Below, piece after piece: positions 7,938-15,308 of a stretch of DNA of 34,989 bases; within the stretch, counting starts at the first letter, position 1; every line of letters begins with the position of its first letter. Under the pieces are notes generated by a model. It was not told where the DNA came from, ran no database searches, and saw only the letters and a list, made by a program, of their open reading frames with translations. The DNA is from Amycolatopsis echigonensis (GTDB lineage Bacteria > Actinomycetota > Actinomycetes > Mycobacteriales > Pseudonocardiaceae): assembly GCF_014174495.1 (NCBI RefSeq), contig NZ_JACJHR010000087.1, positions 1 through 34,989 of the forward strand. Reading direction: 5' to 3'. Position numbers and translations under genes: made by a program.

Positions 7938-10277
7938 TCAGTCGCGGACCTCGATGTGGTGTCGGTCGGTGGCCTCGGCCTGCTGGTTGAGCATGGTCAG
8001 CAGCTTGTCGCCCTCGACGTCAAGGTCCGGCAGCAGGCGGTCGAGCCAGCGGGGCAGCCACCATGCTCGTTCGCCGAAGAGGGCCATGAGCGCCGGGACG
8101 AGGGTCAGCCGGACGACGAAAGCGTCGATGAGGATGCCAGCGGCGAGAGCGAAGCCGATCTGCTTGATCATGATGTCGTGGCTGAAGATGAAGCCGGAGA
8201 ACACCGCGACCATGATGATGGCGGCCGCGACGACGACCCGGCTGGCCTGGTCGAACCCATGGACGACGCTGTGTCGGGCCGGCTGGCCGTGGATGTGTGC
8301 CTCGCGCATCGAGGAGACCAGGAAGACCTCGTAGTCCATGGCGAGTCCGTAGAGGATGCCGGTCACGATGATCGGCATGAAGCTCATGAGTGGGCCGCCG
8401 GTGTCGAACCCGAAGAGGCCGCTGAGCCAGCCCCACTGGAAGACGGCGGTGGTGGCACCGAAGGTGGCCAGGATGCTGAGCAGGAAGCCGGCTGTGGCCT
8501 TGATCGGGACGACCACGGAGCGGAAGACGAGCATCAGGATCAGGACGGAGAGGACGATGATGATGCCGAGGTAGAGCGGAAGGACATCGGCGAGTTTGTC
8601 GGACATGTCGATGCCGATGGCGGTGAACCCGGTCACGCCCAGCCGCACCTGGTTGCTCTGGGCGATCGCGTTGCTGGGCTCGCGCAGCGACTTCACAAGA
8701 TCGCTGGTGGCCTCGTCGCTGGGGCCGGAGGTGGGGATGACGCTGAACACGGCCAGGTCGCCGGCCTCGTTGACGCCGACGGGTGCGGCCAGCACGATGT
8801 CGTCTCGGTGTTGGAACTCGTCGGCCAGTTTCGCGGTCAGCTCGGGTGTGACGCGGCCTGCGGTGCCGGTGGGCTCCGCGGTGACCAGGAGCGGGCCGTT
8901 GAATCCCTCACCGAAGCCTTGGGAGACCGCCTCGTAGCTCTGTCGGGCGGCGGTGTCCTGGTTCGCGGTCGCACCAGTTGGGATGCCCAGGTTCATGCTG
9001 GCCGCGGGGATCGCCATCACGCCCAGGATCGCGACCACGCCGCCGATGACGGGCCACCGGAACCTGATGACACCCTTGACCCAGTGGTCAGCGACGCTGT
9101 GGGACTCCGCGTCCGCCTTGGCGTAGCGTCGGGCTCGGGCCTTGTCCGAGCAGATCCGCTCCCCGACCAGCCCTAACAGCGCGGGCAGCAGGGTCAGGGC
9201 GATGAGCACGGCCAGGGCCACCGTGGACGCCGCGACCAGGGCCATCGTGGAGAGCATCGCGATGTCGATGACGGTCAGCGCGGTCAGCGCGATGAGGACG
9301 GTCAGGCCGGCGAAGAAGACCGCGCTGCCTGCGGTGCCGACAGCTCTGCCTGCTGCCTCCTGTGCGGTGAGTCCCTGATCGAGAATCAGCCGTCGCTGCC
9401 GGTTGACAACGAATAGGGCGTAGTCGATGCCGACGGCGAGGCCGACCATGAGACCGAGCACGGGCGTGGCGGAGTTCATCTCGACGGCCGTGGAGAGCGC
9501 GTACGCGCCGCCCACGCCGATGCCGATGCCGACCAGCGCGGTGATCAGGGGCAGGCCGGCCGCGATCAGCGAGCCCAGGGTGAGCACCAGCACCAGGGCG
9601 GCGACGGCGAGACCGATCACTTCGCCAACACCGACCGGGATCTCGATGGCCTTGAGCGAGTCGCTCGGGAGAACGGTGATCCCCGTACCCTGCTCGGCAC
9701 GCTCCACCACCTCGACCACCGAGCTGACGTCCTCAGGTGTCAATGAGGTGGAGGCGACCGTAAACTGGAACTGGAACAGCGCGACCTGCCCGTCCGAGGA
9801 CACGAGCACGCCGGGCACCGGTGCCCCGTCCACCAGCAGCGGCTGGTAGGGAGGCGCCTGCCCGTGGTCCGGCCCGGCTGGCGGAGTGCCCGGTGCCTTC
9901 TCCTCGGGCGTGCCTGGGGTGCCCTCCTCCGAGGTACCCGTGGCGAGGTCAAGGGGATTGACGACCTTGTCGAGGTCATAGACGTCGCTGACGGTGCCGC
10001 TGATCACCGCGAGTCGCTCCGCCGTGTCGAGGCGCTCACCGTCGGGCGCGGTGAAGACCACACTGGCCTGCCCTCCCGAGGCGGCGGGGAGCTCATCGGC
10101 TACGCGGTCGAGCACAGTCTGGGCCTCGGTGCCCTCGATCTTCATCTCCGAGCTGACGCTCACCCCGTTGATGGCGACCGCACCGACGACCACTGCGAGG
10201 GCGGCGAGCCAGCCCGCAATGAACAGCCACGGCCTGCCGAACGCCGTTCGTCCGAGCCGGTACAAGAAAGTGGACAT
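7938..10277 (-). CDS. MMPL/RND-family transporter
   Basis: This 779-residue protein has the MMPL layout: a first transmembrane helix (residues about 15-38), a large extracytoplasmic porter domain, a bundle of five helices, a cytoplasmic loop, a second first-helix repeat (WPVIGGVVAILGVMAIPAAS), a second porter domain and five more helices. Both repeats carry the intramembrane Asp-Tyr pair expected for proton coupling: VGLAVGIDYALFVVNRQR and YGLAMDYEVFLVSSMREA. The first porter domain has a Gly/Pro/Glu-rich insert around residues 112-140. Family members export lipids or hydrophobic compounds; the substrate here is unknown. It is 48 bases downstream of a TetR gene on the same strand and probably in an operon with it. 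The start at 10277 has a GGAG 12 bases upstream. Confidence 0.93.
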   Translation of the reverse strand: MSTFLYRLGRTAFGRPWLFIAGWLAALAVVVGAVAINGVSVSSEMKIEGTEAQTVLDRVADELPAASGGQASVVFTAPDGERLDTAERLAVISGTVSDVYDLDKVVNPLDLATGTSEEGTPGTPEEKAPGTPPAGPDHGQAPPYQPLLVDGAPVPGVLVSSDGQVALFQFQFTVASTSLTPEDVSSVVEVVERAEQGTGITVLPSDSLKAIEIPVGVGEVIGLAVAALVLVLTLGSLIAAGLPLITALVGIGIGVGGAYALSTAVEMNSATPVLGLMVGLAVGIDYALFVVNRQRRLILDQGLTAQEAAGRAVGTAGSAVFFAGLTVLIALTALTVIDIAMLSTMALVAASTVALAVLIALTLLPALLGLVGERICSDKARARRYAKADAESHSVADHWVKGVIRFRWPVIGGVVAILGVMAIPAASMNLGIPTGATANQDTAARQSYEAVSQGFGEGFNGPLLVTAEPTGTAGRVTPELTAKLADEFQHRDDIVLAAPVGVNEAGDLAVFSVIPTSGPSDEATSDLVKSLREPSNAIAQSNQVRLGVTGFTAIGIDMSDKLADVLPLYLGIIIVLSVLILMLVFRSVVVPIKATAGFLLSILATFGATTAVFQWGWLSGLFGFDTGGPLMSFMPIIVTGILYGLAMDYEVFLVSSMREAHIHGQPARHSVVHGFDQASRVVVAAAIIMVAVFSGFIFSHDIMIKQIGFALAAGILIDAFVVRLTLVPALMALFGERAWWLPRWLDRLLPDLDVEGDKLLTMLNQQAEATDRHHIEVRD

Positions 10278-10325
10278 GAGGGACTGGTGCTCCTTGAGGG
10301 CAAAGAGGGGCGGTGTCTAGAAGGT

Positions 10326-10928
10326 CTAGAAGCCGTGGCGCAGGTAGTCGAAAGTGATGTCGAGGAACGAGCTGTAGTCCATCGACGCGGGGCTGGGGTC
10401 GTACTCGCCGCCGAGGTCCACATCAAGGGTTCCCTCTAGAGCGGCCATCACGGCGCCGTACACGGCACCGAACAACAGCGGCACGTAGACGGTGGGGTAC
10501 CGGTCCCCCGCCACCGAGCCCAAGAGTTCCTGCGCGGTATGGCGCATGCGTTGCTGAACGCCCAGCACGTGGGGCTCCAGGGTCGGGTACCGCCGCGCCA
10601 TCGCCATCAGCTCGCGCATCCTCACCAACGCGTCCGTGGTGAACTGCGTCTTCATCACAGCCAACAGGACGTCGAGCAGCGGCAGGTCAGCGGGAAGGCC
10701 GGCCAGGATCGCGCTGGCGTCGTCGACACCACCGAACGCGACCGAAGCGACCGCCTCCTCCTTGCAGGAGAAGTGGTTGCCGAAGGTCCGCCGCGAGTAC
10801 CCCGCCCGCTCCACCACGTCCGCGGTGACAAACCCCGACAAGCCGCGCTCACGGGTCAGCTCGAACGCCGCCTTGGCCAGCGCCTCTCTCGTCGCCTCGC
10901 GCTTGAGGTCCCGCAACCCACGATCCAC
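10326..10928 (-). CDS. TetR-family regulator of the MMPL gene
   Basis: The GTG at 10928 gives a 200-residue protein. The N-terminus has the TetR helix-turn-helix: KREATREALAKAAFELTRER, VTADVVERAGYSRRTFGNHF. The C-terminal domain is a helical ligand-binding region typical of the AcrR group. A much longer open frame extends upstream to 11768 but the added part has no family resemblance, and GTG 10928 sits exactly where TetR proteins begin, with GAGG upstream. The MMPL gene follows on the same strand, so the regulator probably controls both from the operator-like repeats at 10949-10978. The inducing ligand is unknown. Confidence 0.9.
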   Translation of the reverse strand: MDRGLRDLKREATREALAKAAFELTRERGLSGFVTADVVERAGYSRRTFGNHFSCKEEAVASVAFGGVDDASAILAGLPADLPLLDVLLAVMKTQFTTDALVRMRELMAMARRYPTLEPHVLGVQQRMRHTAQELLGSVAGDRYPTVYVPLLFGAVYGAVMAALEGTLDVDLGGEYDPSPASMDYSSFLDITFDYLRHGF

Positions 10929-10948
10929 GCCCTCAGTATGCCCACCTC

Positions 10949-10978
10949 TGCCCAATGAGCAAAATTGCCCAATGTGCA
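10949..10978 (-). promoter_or_regulatory. Probable TetR operator upstream of the TetR-MMPL operon
   Basis: Two direct copies of TGCCCAATG(A/T)GCA (10949-10961 and 10966-10978) are spaced 17 bases apart. Between them lies a near-palindrome TGAGCAAAATTGCCCA (10956-10971; six of seven arm bases pair). The site is about 20 bases upstream of the regulator's start, the normal place for an autoregulatory operator. It is also an AT-rich spot in GC-rich DNA. Confidence 0.6.
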
Positions 10979-11560
10979 CATCGATGCTGGCCTCGGCGCA
11001 GTTGCTCCCAGGCAGCCGTCCGGCGACGGCGGGCCGCTGGCGTGACGGCACGACGGGCTTCGCAGCGGACGGCGAGGTCGGAGGCCCCCTGAGAATCGGA
11101 GGTGCCACTCGTCGCGGCATCCGGCTCAAGCAAGCCGCTGAGGCGCGTGGGGTTGAGGTGCTCGTTTCCTGCGCCTGCAGGATCCGTGGACGAGGCGGGT
11201 TTGAGTGCCGTCCGGCCTGCTGGGTTTCCCGTGGTGGACGAGGTAGTCGCTTGAACGCCCTGCGGGTGACAGGCAGCCACCATCGTTGCCATTCGTGTGC
11301 GGAATGTGGCCCGACTTGGGCCACGAAACCGGTCTGATAGTTGGCACGGTCTTCGACCTGGTCGGCGCCGGGCACACACCAGCGCGCCGCGCTCGCGATA
11401 TCGCAGATTCCGGGCCCCGCCCTGGCTCGCCACGCTGTCGGCCTCGACAATCTGACCTCGGCAAGCCAGGACGATCTGGTGGCCGTGCTTCTCCCGGCCT
11501 CGCCCCGGCTCTGGCCACGCGAGAATGGCGGGCTGGTGCGCTCGCTGTCCCTCCACCGGT
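10979..11560. other. Intergenic region without a recognisable gene
   Basis: Open frames exist on both strands, including an extension of the TetR frame, but none reads as a known protein and codon patterns are poor. The region contains copy B of the 29-bp repeat (11310-11338), a hint of mobile-element debris. The promoter of the MarR-MFS unit lies at the right end. Confidence 0.5.
11310..11338 (-). repeat. 29-bp repeat, copy B
   Basis: The reverse complement begins ATCAGACCGGTTTCGTGGCC and matches the copy at 1007-1035 at about 26 of 29 positions. Here there is no transposase next to it. See the copy at 1007. Confidence 0.5.
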
Positions 11561-11580
11561 TATGGTTGGTACATGCAACC
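11561..11580 (+). promoter_or_regulatory. Putative promoter and MarR site at the MarR start codon
   Basis: A TATGGT hexamer (11561-11566) lies six bases before ATG 11573, which would place transcription start at or next to the start codon (leaderless mRNA). An inverted repeat GGTTG-7-CAACC (11564-11568 and 11576-11580) covers the same spot and could be the MarR autoregulatory operator. No good -35 box was seen. This rests on pattern only. Confidence 0.4.
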
Positions 11581-12067
11581 GCTTGGGTCGAAGGCCGACC
11601 TGGTCTCGGTGGAGTCCATCGAGCAGGAGCTGACTTTGTTGGTGCGGCGCGCCCAGAAGGTGCATCTGCGCGGGGGCCCGACCGAGCAGGTCGTGGAGAG
11701 GGCCGCCTACGGCATCCTTGCGTGGCTCCATGACACCGGCCCACTGCGGCCCAGTGCGCTGGCAGCACACTTCCACCTGGACGCCTCGACGATCAGCCGG
11801 CAGGTCGCCTCCCTGGAGCAGGCCGGCCTGATCACGCGGGAAGCCGACACCGAGGACCGACGCGCCTTTCGACTGCGACTCACCGAGCGCGGCCGAGACG
11901 TCCTGACCACGACCCGGGCGGAACGACGCGGTGTCGTCCGGAAGCTGCTGCAGTCGTGGTCGCCCGAGGACCTGGCGAACTTCGCTTCCCTGCTCGCCGC
12001 GTTCAACGCCGGCCTCGACAAGCATCTGGCCTCGGACCCGAACAGCACAGAACGGAGCCAGCGATGA
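11573..12067 (+). CDS. MarR-family regulator
   Basis: From ATG 11573 (164 residues) the protein has an N-terminal helix, then the MarR winged helix: YGILAWLHDTGPLRPSALAA, HFHLDASTISRQVASLEQAG, LITREADTEDRRAFRLRLTE, including the DxxDRR wing motif (DTEDRR). C-terminal dimerisation helices follow. The frame is open 16 codons upstream (11525), but that part overlaps the likely promoter. The stop overlaps the MFS start by the ATGA arrangement, so the two are translationally coupled, and the regulator probably represses the pump and itself. Confidence 0.92.
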   Translation: MQPLGSKADLVSVESIEQELTLLVRRAQKVHLRGGPTEQVVERAAYGILAWLHDTGPLRPSALAAHFHLDASTISRQVASLEQAGLITREADTEDRRAFRLRLTERGRDVLTTTRAERRGVVRKLLQSWSPEDLANFASLLAAFNAGLDKHLASDPNSTERSQR

Positions 12068-13752
12068 GCACGCCGTCTTCCCCCGAAGCCGGTGCCCCTG
12101 GGGCACCCGGCGAACAGGTGATGCCGGGGCTGACGCACCGGCAGATCCTCACCGTCCTGGTGGGGCTCATGATGGGGATGCTGGTCGCCGCCCTGTCCCA
12201 GACGATCGTGGCCACGGCGCTGCCCACCATCGTCGGTGAGCTCGGCGGCCAGGACCAGCTGGCCTGGGTCGTCTCGGCCACCTTGTTGACCTCGACCGCC
12301 TCCACACCGATCTGGGGCAAGCTGTCGGACCTGTACGGCCGCAAGATCATGTTCCAGTCCGCGATCGGGATCTTCCTGGTCTCCTCCCTGGCCTCGGGGT
12401 TCGCCCAGAACATGGGGCAACTCGTCGGATTCCGGGCCGTGATGGGAATCGGCGTTGGTGGGCTGATGGCACTGTCCCAGGCGATCATCGGCGACGTCGT
12501 CAGCCCCCGCGAACGCGGCCGCTACCAGGGCTACATCGGCTCGGTCTTCGGCCTGGCCACCGTCGCCGGGCCACTGCTCGGTGGCTTCCTGGTCGAGCAC
12601 CTCTCGTGGCGGTGGACCTTCTGGGTCGGAATCCCCATCGGCATCGCGGCCCTGGCGGTGACCGAACGTGTGCTGAAGCTGCCGTTCCCGCGCCGCAGGC
12701 ATGCCATCGACTGGTTGGGGGCCTTCTTCATCGTCGCCGGGATCAGCGCCCTGCTGTTGATGCTCTCGCTCGGCGGCAAGGAGTTCGCCTGGAACTCGGG
12801 CTGGACCTACGGGCTGACCGCGGTGGCGGTGCTCATGCTCGCGCTCACCGTCTGGCAGGAGCGCCGGGCGGTCGAACCGATCATGCCCCCGCGACTGTTC
12901 GCCAACCACACCTTCGTCATCACCAGCCTGGCCGGTTTCGCGGTCGGGGTCGCCATGTTCGGCGCCATCATCTTCCTCCCGCAGTACCTGCAGATCGTCA
13001 AAGGCGAGTCACCCACCGCATCCGGCCTGCTGACGCTTCCCCTGATGGTCGGCCTGCTGGCCACGTCCATCGCCTCCGGACGCATGATCACCCACACCGG
13101 CCGCTACAAGATCTACCCCGTCGTCGGCCTGTTGGTCGCCGTCCTGGGGCTGACGCTGATGAGCCGGATGTCGGTGGACACCTCGCTGTGGCTGGCCGGG
13201 GTGTTCATGTTCATCACCGGCGCAGGCATCGGCATGGTGATGCAGGTCCTCGTGCTGGCGACCCAGAACGCCGTGCCCCACGCCGACCTCGGCGTCGCGA
13301 CCTCCGGAGCCACCTTCTTCCGCTCCCTCGGCGGCGCGATGGGAGTCGCAGTCTTCGGCGCACTGCTCACCCACCGCCTCCGCGACACCATCCCCGCGCA
13401 GCTCAAGGCGGCCGGGGTCACCGCCGACCAGATGCCCGCCGGGACTGCCACCCAGGGCAGCCCCGAACAGATCGCGGCGCTGCCCGAGCCCATCCATCTC
13501 GCAGTCACCACCGGGTTCGCCGAGGCGCTGCAAACCACCTTCCTCGCCGCCGTACCGTTCGCGCTGCTCGGGTTCGTCACCCTGCTCTTCCTACGCGAAA
13601 CCCCGCTGCGACAGACCCACGGACACACCTCCGCCGAGGACCTCGCCACCGCATTCGAAACCTCGGTCGACCCCGACGCGCATCTCACCGACCACGAGAA
13701 CCGGCCCGGATCGGGCGAAGTCTCCAGGAAGGTTGGTCAGCCGGGTGACTGA
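12064..13752 (+). CDS. MFS multidrug transporter, DHA2 (14-TM, EmrB/QacA-like)
   Basis: The ATG at 12064 overlaps the MarR stop. The 562-residue product has the 14-helix DHA2 pattern: a first helix with ALSQTIVATALPTIVGEL, motif A GKLSDLYGRK after helix 2, motif C-like VFGLATVAGPLLGGFLVEHL in helix 5, and a long extracytoplasmic loop before the last helix (about residues 465-495). The last 50 residues are hydrophilic. It is a proton-driven exporter of drugs, dyes or solvents; the substrate cannot be told. Neighbours suggest it answers to the coupled MarR. No frameshift or missing motif is seen. Confidence 0.93.
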   Translation: MSTPSSPEAGAPGAPGEQVMPGLTHRQILTVLVGLMMGMLVAALSQTIVATALPTIVGELGGQDQLAWVVSATLLTSTASTPIWGKLSDLYGRKIMFQSAIGIFLVSSLASGFAQNMGQLVGFRAVMGIGVGGLMALSQAIIGDVVSPRERGRYQGYIGSVFGLATVAGPLLGGFLVEHLSWRWTFWVGIPIGIAALAVTERVLKLPFPRRRHAIDWLGAFFIVAGISALLLMLSLGGKEFAWNSGWTYGLTAVAVLMLALTVWQERRAVEPIMPPRLFANHTFVITSLAGFAVGVAMFGAIIFLPQYLQIVKGESPTASGLLTLPLMVGLLATSIASGRMITHTGRYKIYPVVGLLVAVLGLTLMSRMSVDTSLWLAGVFMFITGAGIGMVMQVLVLATQNAVPHADLGVATSGATFFRSLGGAMGVAVFGALLTHRLRDTIPAQLKAAGVTADQMPAGTATQGSPEQIAALPEPIHLAVTTGFAEALQTTFLAAVPFALLGFVTLLFLRETPLRQTHGHTSAEDLATAFETSVDPDAHLTDHENRPGSGEVSRKVGQPGD

Positions 13753-13788
13753 TGGACGGCCTCCGAGGGTCTGTCAAACAAATTTCGG

Positions 13789-13835
13789 ACGGCGCCCCAG
13801 CCGCGGTCCTGCCGAGAGGCTGCGCTGGGAGCCGT
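13789..13835. terminator. Hairpin between convergent MFS and AraC genes
   Basis: ACGGC-gc-CCCAGC (13789-13801) pairs with GCTGGG-a-GCCGT (13824-13835), an 11-bp stem with a small internal loop, in the 85-base gap between two genes that point at each other. It could stop transcription from both sides. Confidence 0.5.
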
Positions 13836-13837
13836 GC

Positions 13838-14899
13838 TCAAGGGTGCTGGTGGGCGCGTCGGAAGTGGCTCGGTGAGGAGCCGGTCCATGCTTTGAAGGC
13901 GTGCGAGAAGTTGGTGACGTCGCTGTAGCCGAGTTCGGCGGCGACCTCACTGACCGACGTGGATCGGTCGAGCAGCCGTATCCGGGCACGGTCGAGCAGG
14001 GACTTCTGGAGGAGTTCGCGGAAGCTGGTTCCCTCCGCGGCGAGGCGGCGTTTCAGGGTGCTCGAGGAGATCGAGAACTCATCCGCGACTGACTGGATCG
14101 TCTTCACCCCTGGCCTGTCGTCCAACAGCTCCCGCACTCTGCGGGTGAAGTCCTGGGGGCCAGCCCGACGTTCGAGCGCCTGCTGGAGGTCAGTTATGGC
14201 GACTTCGTAGGCGAGTGGGTCGGGGAAGCGGCAGGCCGTGTGCAGCGTCCGTGCAGGGATATGCAGGTAGGACAAGGGGGCGTCGAAGACGAGCCGACCC
14301 CCTGGCCATGCCTCTCGAGACAGGACGCTCGGCTCCGGCCAGCGACTATGCATGGTCACCTCCGACGTGTCGCCGACCAGCAGGTCGATCAACCGCATGA
14401 GGGCCAGGCCGCAGTAGGTGACGACTAGACAGTCCAGGTCGGGTTCTCCTGCGTTCCCGGACAGCCGAATCGTCAGGTCCTCCGGCTGGCGATCGAACTG
14501 GGTGGTGACGGCCTTGGTGATAACCGGAAGATAGGTCAGCAGCTGCACGACCTCGGCGACGGTTCCTGCGCTGACCAGCGGCACGCTCATCGGCCCGAAG
14601 GACGTGAGCTGGGCCTGTTCCGCGCAGGCGATCCCCAGCCGGGTCGCCTGCTCGGCGTCGAGTTCGGGATAGACCTCGCGAAACCACCGCAGCGGTGCTT
14701 GCGCTTGGGTCTGAATCAGAGTCAGCTCGCCGGTTCCCTCGCGCGCCATGATGGCGCGGAACTCCTCCACGGCGTTCTGATCGATCGCTGAACTGCTCAG
14801 CAGTTGCACGAACACAAGAGATGGGACGCCTGGCTCGTCTCTCCACATGGCGATCCTCACGTGATCCGAACTCACAACAGGATGGCGCGGCTTCGACAT
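13838..14899 (-). CDS. AraC-family regulator, likely activator of the CYP153 operon
   Basis: ATG 14899 gives 353 residues. The N-terminal two thirds match the arabinose-binding-like sensor (GLALMRLIDLLVGDTSEV, VFDAPLSYLHIPARTLHTAC). The C-terminal 100 residues hold two helix-turn-helices: TIQSVADEFSISSSTLKRRL and STSVSEVAAELGYSDVTNFS, followed by HAFKAWTGSSPSHFR, the AraC signature. A TTG at 14923 in frame is a weaker start. The gene is divergent from ferredoxin-CYP153-reductase with only 71 bases between starts. AraC regulators in this position are known activators of CYP153 alkane hydroxylase operons, so an alkane or a product is a reasonable effector (inference). Confidence 0.9.
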   Translation of the reverse strand: MSKPRHPVVSSDHVRIAMWRDEPGVPSLVFVQLLSSSAIDQNAVEEFRAIMAREGTGELTLIQTQAQAPLRWFREVYPELDAEQATRLGIACAEQAQLTSFGPMSVPLVSAGTVAEVVQLLTYLPVITKAVTTQFDRQPEDLTIRLSGNAGEPDLDCLVVTYCGLALMRLIDLLVGDTSEVTMHSRWPEPSVLSREAWPGGRLVFDAPLSYLHIPARTLHTACRFPDPLAYEVAITDLQQALERRAGPQDFTRRVRELLDDRPGVKTIQSVADEFSISSSTLKRRLAAEGTSFRELLQKSLLDRARIRLLDRSTSVSEVAAELGYSDVTNFSHAFKAWTGSSPSHFRRAHQHP

Positions 14900-14970
14900 G
14901 GCCTTGTCGGACGCCGACGACAATCATGAAGGAAGTGTCCGTCTTGTGGTCAAGAGTGGGGTAGTTGTCG
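14900..14970 (+). promoter_or_regulatory. Divergent promoter region of araC-type gene and CYP153 operon
   Basis: These 71 bases must carry both promoters. They contain an inverted repeat TTGTCG ... CGACGACAA (14904-14923) next to the AraC start, a candidate regulator site, and a GGGG ribosome-binding stretch (about 14958-14961) before the ferredoxin ATG. Clear -35/-10 boxes could not be assigned by eye. Confidence 0.45.
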
Positions 14971-15291
14971 ATGGCAGTCGTTACTTTCGTGTCGCACGAC
15001 GGGGAGAAGCACGAGGCGCCCCTCGAGGAGGGCTGCTCGCTGATGCAAGTCGCGACGAACAACGCCATTCCGGGCATCGATGGCGACTGCGGCGGAGAGG
15101 CCGCCTGCGGCACCTGCCACGTGATCGTGGATCCTGCCTGGGCCGACAAGGTCGGCCCGTCCGGTCCGGTGGAAGAGGAGATGCTGTCGATGAACCCCGA
15201 GCGACAGGCGACGTCTCGGCTGTCCTGCCAGATCAAGGCCTCCGAGTCATGGGATGGCCTGACCGTGCAACTGCCCGAATTCCAGATGTAG
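14971..15291 (+). CDS. [2Fe-2S] ferredoxin, electron donor to CYP153
   Basis: The 106-residue protein is a putidaredoxin/terpredoxin-type ferredoxin. The cluster ligands are visible: Cys40, Cys46 and Cys49 in GDCGGEAACGTCHVIV, and Cys86 in SRLSCQI. It carries electrons from the FAD reductase (16694) to the P450 (15309). ATG 14971 is preferred over the in-frame TTG 14965 because the ribosome site spacing fits better. Seventeen bases separate its stop from the P450 start, and an AGGAGG site fills the gap, so the genes are co-transcribed. Confidence 0.95.
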   Translation: MAVVTFVSHDGEKHEAPLEEGCSLMQVATNNAIPGIDGDCGGEAACGTCHVIVDPAWADKVGPSGPVEEEMLSMNPERQATSRLSCQIKASESWDGLTVQLPEFQM

Positions 15292-15308
15292 CAGGAGGTG
15301 TCGACGAG

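Noticed and set aside
7956..9176. 406-codon plus-strand open frame opposite the MMPL gene
   Set aside because: It is the antisense of a strongly conserved transporter gene. The translation is Asp/Glu/Gly-rich with no family features, as expected from high-GC shadow frames.
10929..11768. Upstream extension of the TetR reading frame (280 codons)
   Set aside because: TetR homology begins exactly at GTG 10928. The extension has no recognisable domain and crosses the operator-like repeats and repeat copy B.
11707..12909. 400-codon minus-strand frame opposite the MarR and MFS genes
   Set aside because: Antisense of two conserved genes; composition is Gly/Gln/Asp-rich without any domain.
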